Positions 60,901 through 64,000 of a stretch of 64,000 nt of DNA are shown here, piece by piece (the stretch's first letter is position 1; the number at the start of each line of letters is the position of its first letter). The notes beneath the pieces were generated by a model. The model was not told the DNA's origin, searched no databases, and saw only the letters and a program-made list of their open reading frames with translations. This DNA is from Glandiceps talaboti (Eukaryota; Hemichordata; Enteropneusta; Spengelidae). Position numbers and translations under genes: made by a program. Location: contig NC_135559.1 in assembly GCF_964340395.1 (NCBI RefSeq), positions 16,198,031 to 16,262,030 on the forward strand. The letters are read 5' to 3'.

Positions 60901-62802
60901 GGTTAAGGCTACAAAGTAATAATTTAGATCAATTCCAACAGTGCTGGGAGGTATGGACTAGGTTAAGGCTACAGAGTAACAATTTAGATAAATTCCAACA
61001 GTGCTAGGGGGTATGGCCTAGGTTAAGGCTACAGAGTAATAATTTAGATCAATTCCAACAGTGCTGGGGGGTATGGCCTAGGTTAAGGCTACAAAGTAAC
61101 AATTTAGATCAATTCCAACAGTGCTAGGGGGTATAGCCTAGGTTAAGGCAACAAAGTAACAATTTAGATCAATTCCAACAGTGCTAGGAGGTATAGCCTA
61201 GGTTAAGGCTACAAAGTAACAATTTAGATCAATTCCAACAGTGCTAGGAGATATGGCCTAGGTTAAGGCTACAAAGTAACAATTTAGATCAATTCCAACA
61301 GTGCTAGGAGGTATAGCCTAGGTTAAGGCTACAAAGTAACAATTTAGATCAATTCCAACAGTGCTAGGAGATATGGCCTAGGTTAAGGCTACAAAGTAAC
61401 AATTTAGATCACTTCCAACAGTGCTTGGGGGTATAGCCTAGGTTAAGGCTACAAAGTAACAATTTAGATCAATTCCAACAGTGCTAGGAGGTATGGCCTA
61501 GGTTAAGGCTACAAAGTAATAATTTAGATCACTTCCAACAGTGCTAGGGGGTATGGCCTCGGTTAAGGCTACAAAGTAATAATTTAGATAAACCCCAACA
61601 GTGCTAGGGGGTATGACATGGATTACAACAACTAAGTATCAATTTATATAAATTATGTATTTGGGGTATTACCTGATTGTGATTACAAAGTAACAATTAA
61701 GATCAATTATAAGTGCTAGAGATATTATTACCTAGATTACCATAACAATCACATCAGTACCTAGGGGGTATGACCTGTATTATGGATACAATTTAGTTTA
61801 ACCTTCTTGATGTCAGGGGATATGACCTGAATGTCAATGCTGTAGGGTATGTTGTAGCTGTAGGCATCGGATTTAAACAAGTGACAGTGAGGGCTAAGGG
61901 GCACAGAATAGTTAGATGTTACTATTAAAATAGAACAAGTTAGCTGGGTGTGTCCTAAAGCAATGACATTTGTGTTAAGGAGTACAGGTAATTATACAGT
62001 AGAATCACAGTTGATGTGGCATTTCAAGAATGGGACAAAACATTTAGGCACAAACACAGATGAGTTGAAATCCAAAGCAATTAATTACAAAGGTGTCCAC
62101 TACAGTTTGGGTGTAGCAGTGTTTATCAGTAGAAAAGTAATCAATTGAAACCATTAAAATCATTAAAGGCCCACTTTGATAAAAGTATTAAACATTAGGT
62201 GTAAAAAACAGTTGTCTGACAAAGATGTAGAAAAAGTAGGCCCGGAACAAAAGAATAATCCTATGTAATCCTCATGGCGCCACTGATAAGATAATACTAC
62301 TGTTACTAGTGTGAGAACCTGGGATTGAAACTCTGGCCTTTAAGTCTATATGTAGTAATTTCCGCAATGGCCTGTTTCTACTGCACTGTAAAAGAATAGT
62401 TGCAATGCTTATCACTTGTCAATGTGATTAGGTACAGGGTGTGTGGTGTCTCTGTTATTGTTTGTCTCAGGGTAAAATACTGTAAGTTAACAAATATTGC
62501 GTCCAATCAGTGAAACATCACACCACCACCCCCATTGTCACTATAAGTACTGGGACTTCAATATAAATGAGTTCATTTGACAGACTTTGCATACCAAAAA
62601 CGTACATGTCAAATGTCTAATAGAGAAGATATAATTGTTAAACATGTTGATATTTATGTTTTTGTTACAGTATGAAAACGCTATGGCAGGAGGCATGTCT
62701 GCCAGTTCAGCCCTCAGTATGGCTGCCATGCAGCGACCTACGTCATACCCATCTCCATACACCTCTCCCTACCAACCACGTCTCGGATATCACTGGTGGT
62801 AA
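45924..62802 (+). CDS. FAM168B: FAM168 family protein (MANI/TCRP1-like), seven coding exons
   Basis: Coding exons: 45,924-45,973; 51,543-51,598; 53,759-53,881; 54,922-54,966; 57,656-57,795; 58,146-58,301; 62,671-62,802. Borders are GT-AG, phases 2, 1, 1, 1, 0, 0 agree, and the frame gives 233 aa. The protein is rich in Pro, Ser, Tyr and Gly with no folded domain. Family marks are MNPAYPSTPGGYP (from residue 21; vertebrate proteins start MNPVYSP), PPPY at 126-129, PVIHHTTVVQQP around 170-180 (vertebrate HVIHHTTVVQP), an AMAGGMSASSALSMAAM stretch aligning with the vertebrate MGMVAGTTMAMSAG region, and an aromatic C-terminus ending HWW. Vertebrate FAM168B is described as a neuronal membrane-associated inhibitor of neurite outgrowth; the molecular activity is unclear. 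The symbol is by family; this is probably the ancestor-like single copy of FAM168A and FAM168B. The first coding exon starts at an acceptor, so an upstream untranslated exon is expected but not located. Confidence 0.9.
46075..46440. repeat. Degenerate tandem repeat, about 60-65 bp unit
   Basis: TCACAAACTCTCTCAGATTT, TAGCCTTCAATGTCAACTTA and AACTG..TTCATGA recur about six times in the first FAM168 coding-region intron. Confidence 0.75.
46747..47000. mobile_element. Short fold-back element
   Basis: GGCACATTAGCACCGGGCTG..ATTTCCTACTAATACC near 46,764-46,803 pairs with GGTATAAGTAGGAAATGC..CTAGTGCTAATGTGCC near 46,948-46,986. Arms of about 60 bp surround about 130 bp. It is intronic and non-coding. 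Confidence 0.65.
47395..47720 (-). mobile_element. Half copy of the 1-kb fold-back family
   Basis: CAATATTTTTCTTCATTCAA, AAGGCCCCTTAGGTCAC and ATTGGGAAAAATAATATCAA, then CAGTGATATAGGC, match the centre and right arm of 20,452-21,432. Confidence 0.6.
48000..48900. repeat. Degenerate tandem repeat, about 120-125 bp unit
   Basis: ATATACAGAGATAAAACTAA, GAACAAAATATTGTCATG, CTGAGTATTTTGATATTG and GAATATATCCAAATCTAG recur about seven times. Several short ORFs on both strands are produced by it. Confidence 0.75.
48901..50475. other. FAM168 intron, ordinary sequence
   Basis: No supported gene, RNA or repeat apart from short simple tracts. Confidence 0.4.
50476..51128. repeat. 42-bp minisatellite, about 15.5 copies
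   Basis: Unit of exactly 42 bp containing ACCAACACCACAAACCTAGA, CTACATTCTACACAATGTAT and GT. Because 42 is a multiple of three, both strands stay open (282 codons plus, 178 codons minus). Most copy differences would change amino acids (CCT/CGT, CAC/CTA), with only one apparently silent change, so there is no sign of coding constraint. It is intronic. Confidence 0.95.
51165..51270 (+). repeat. Dispersed repeat family, partial copy
   Basis: TTAAAGGCTCAGTTTGGGAA, TGTGAAAAACAGTTGTCAGG and CCTGGGATTGAAACTCTGGC match 62,165-62,345, with the middle missing. Confidence 0.6.
51640..52110. repeat. 21-bp minisatellite derived from the FAM168 coding exon 2 end
   Basis: About 20 units of CCAACCACACCTAGGTCAAAG and variants. 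The block ends in GGGTCTAACCAGCAACTG at about 52,084-52,100, which matches the 3' end of the coding exon (GGGGCTACCCAGCAACTG at 51,581-51,598) followed by a mutated donor (ATAAGA). Confidence 0.85.
52140..52597. repeat. 23-bp minisatellite ending in a donor-like copy
   Basis: About 19 near-identical units of ACCACACCTGGGGTCTAACA plus CAA. The last unit continues into GGGTCTAACCAGCAACTGTAAGTAG at about 52,569-52,593, a second copy of the coding exon 2 end that keeps a GTAAGT donor. In the exon's reading frame the copy has TAA where the exon has TAC. Confidence 0.9.
53552..53717 (+). mobile_element. 166-bp MITE with 5-bp target duplication, copy D
   Basis: It starts CAGTATTTTTGCTAAGG, ends CCATCAAAAAACACTG and is flanked by CCAAT on both sides (53,547-53,551 and 53,718-53,722). 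It carries GGAACCCCGGTAACAG and GGTAGATTTTACC of the family. It ends 41 bp before FAM168 coding exon 3. Confidence 0.85.
54581..54709. repeat. 43-bp tandem repeat, three copies
   Basis: TTTGTTCACCTTTACAAATC followed by TT(C/T)ATGTAGTCAGGTGACA and CTAA, three times with one substitution. Confidence 0.95.
54967..57470. other. FAM168 intron, ordinary sequence
   Basis: No supported gene. A 61-codon ORF at 56,817-57,002 lies in a CpG-containing stretch that looks like part of a dispersed repeat; no similarity was recognised. Confidence 0.35.
57471..57586. repeat. Hairpin upstream of FAM168 coding exon 5
   Basis: GATAAACCACCCCTGGGGAT..GGTATACCAGTTGGTTTTGAC (57,471-57,511) pairs with GTCAAAACCTCTTGGTATACC..CAGGGGTTGGTTTATC (57,545-57,586). 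The arms of about 41 bp have a 33-bp loop, 70 bp before the exon. Probably a MITE end. Confidence 0.7.
58302..59037. other. Start of the last FAM168 intron
   Basis: AT-rich, with no feature beyond the alternative donors at the preceding exon. Confidence 0.4.
59038..59345. mobile_element. Fold-back element centred near 59,184
   Basis: CGTGATTTGAATTTGTGTTT pairs with AAACACAAATTCAAATCACG, CTGTAAGATGCGTCA pairs with TGACACAAACG..TCTTACAG, and the centre is ACCACAAGTGGT. The right arm is about 70 bp longer than the left. Confidence 0.6.
59632..60064. mobile_element. About 430-bp fold-back MITE
   Basis: AAGGTTCACTCTGATTGGTT at the left and AATCAGTGTTAACCTT at the right are inverted matches. Inside, CCAAGATGCATTG (about 59,680) pairs with CAATGCATCTTGG (about 59,963). 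The ORF at 59,690-59,911 lies inside and is not supported. Confidence 0.6.
60249..61625. repeat. 60-bp satellite, about 23 copies
   Basis: Unit of 60 bp containing GGTTAAGGCTACAAAGTAAC, AATTTAGATCAATTCCAACA and GTGCTAGGAGGTATGGCCTA. Outer copies are decayed. Variant sites show a 120-bp dimer: units ending GTATAGCCTA and ATATGGCCTA alternate at 61,141-61,380. It lies in the last FAM168 intron. Confidence 0.96.
62165..62345 (+). repeat. Dispersed repeat family, most complete copy
   Basis: TTAAAGGCCCACTTTGATAA, GTGTAAAAAACAGTTGTCTG, AACAAAAGAATAATCCTATG and CCTGGGATTGAAACTCTGGC in order, about 180 bp. Copies are at 29,765, 51,165 and, inverted, 3,126. Confidence 0.65.
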
Positions 62803-62943
62803 GAAATGCCAAACAACAAACCTGTACCAGTATAGAGTACATCTGTGCCTTCCAGATTAGACTAAAAGTAGAAATCCCTAACGTGTTTGAACTCTTTCAC
62901 TGCTGCAGTCAACTATTTTTCACATAGTCAGAATTTTTAATGT

Positions 62944-62949
62944 AATAAA
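62944..62949 (+). terminator. Candidate FAM168 polyadenylation signal, proximal
   Basis: AATAAA 142 nt after the TAA stop codon, followed by a T-rich stretch. Confidence 0.35.
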
Positions 62950-63421
62950 AATTTTTCTTTTTTTATTTATAGTAAAATTTGATCTAAACCCAAAATTTGT
63001 ACAATAGTTAGTTTTTTTTCATGCCTAAAAGAAAAGATGGAAAAGAAAACAGTCAAAAATTAGAGACAAAGTTAGGAATTTTACTCTTTATTTTTGGCGG
63101 GAAAATGTTGGCAGTGAAAGTGTTTAAAGAGAGAAAAAGACTTAACTGAGAACTCTTTAAAAATCAAAACATTATCTTTTAAACAGGGTCCTGGAAGTGT
63201 ACTTGGTACGTGTATTTAGTGGAGGAAAGAAAAAACCCTCCACAACCTCTGTTTGTGCCCAGAATTCCTGCCCAAATGAAAATGGTTCCTATGGCAACAT
63301 AAAAAAAAAATCACTTCTGAATTCTGATTTGAAATCAAAATCATTCATGCTGATATTTTGGTATAACCATTTAGAAAAAAAGTTTGCAAAATCTTTTTTT
63401 GTAAAATTATTGGTGATTGGA

Positions 63422-63427
63422 AATAAA
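63422..63427 (+). terminator. Candidate FAM168 polyadenylation signal, distal
   Basis: AATAAA about 620 nt after the stop codon, in AT-rich presumed 3' UTR. Which signal is used cannot be told from sequence. Confidence 0.3.
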
Positions 63428-64000
63428 AACGTCTGCAACTAAATTTTGGCAGGAAGGCTGTTGGCATGGTGACGATAAGAACATTATTCTATAATAAAAA
63501 AAAATATAATGGGTTGGGAGAATTTAACTTCTGTAGTTGAATGTCATTGTACCTTGAATGAACAGGGATTGATAAAGAGTCCAAAGGTCGTCTTTTACCG
63601 ATAAACTGTCTCGTAATATCCGTCACGATAAATTTCGTTTTAGCATAGTGTTGAGTCCAACAATATGTCTATGCACAATAGTCTTCCAACCATTAGTAAT
63701 CATATTGGTTATTTTCATTTCAATATCACCAAATGCTGCTGCAAATTCTTCGAAACTATTTCATACTTTTTTCTCAAAATATCCGATAAAATTTACTGCA
63801 GGCAATACTTTTCAAAGTATAGCTGAATGAAATTAAAGGAGTCCATCAGGGTAGGTCTGTTCCACTTTAAAATTCTCAACTGTGTGGGAAGATTTTGGCA
63901 CATTGCCAACTTGAGCAGACTATAATTTGTAACTTCTGGCTTTTCCCCTGTTTTGCTCATAAATAATGAAATAAGATCTTCAATCAATTTTGTTCTCATA
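63428..64000. other. DNA downstream of FAM168
   Basis: No supported gene. A 68-codon minus-strand ORF at the right edge (63,793-63,999) has no recognisable similarity. It could be part of an exon or repeat continuing beyond the window, which cannot be judged here. Confidence 0.3.

Overview
The window is nuclear DNA of an animal. Genes are split by long, AT-rich introns with GT-AG borders, and much of the sequence is satellites, MITEs and SINE-like repeats. Two genes can be rebuilt exon by exon. They point to an invertebrate, probably a marine deuterostome or a lophotrochozoan, but the sequence alone does not fix the phylum. There are no bacterial operons, rRNA genes or CRISPR arrays.

Layout. 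(1) 290-918, minus strand: the first two coding exons of an unidentified type II single-pass membrane protein whose remainder lies beyond the left edge. (2) 5,357-16,744, minus strand: a complete five-coding-exon gene for a PLEKHB/evectin protein of 241 aa, with a PH domain, a Pro/Tyr-rich linker and a hydrophobic C-terminal tail. An untranslated first exon probably ends at 22,675, next to a CpG-bearing promoter-like region. (3) 23.7-40.7 kb: no recognisable gene, only degenerate tandem repeats and MITEs. (4) About 40.7-45.1 kb: repeat-derived DNA containing a 2,086-bp DNA transposon (42,930-45,015) with 43-bp terminal inverted repeats, a TAA target duplication and a SAP-like ORF. (5) 45,924-62,802, plus strand: a complete seven-coding-exon FAM168 (MANI/TCRP1) family gene, about 233 aa.

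The PLEKHB and FAM168 genes lie head to head. In human, PLEKHB2 sits beside FAM168B and PLEKHB1 beside FAM168A, so this looks like the single-copy, pre-duplication version of a linkage that vertebrates hold twice. Both proteins carry a PPxY motif, which suggests but does not prove a shared link to WW-domain partners.

The second theme is tandem repetition inside these genes. The 5' splice-site ends of coding exons appear to have seeded arrays: a 79-bp array copies the end of the PH exon with its GTAAGT donor, 21/23-bp arrays copy the end of FAM168 coding exon 2, and a 67-bp array starts a few bases inside the intron after PLEKHB coding exon 1. Other arrays include a 2.55-kb, 19-bp satellite with an internal 1,570-bp offset duplication, and 65-, 60-, 42- and 26-bp arrays.
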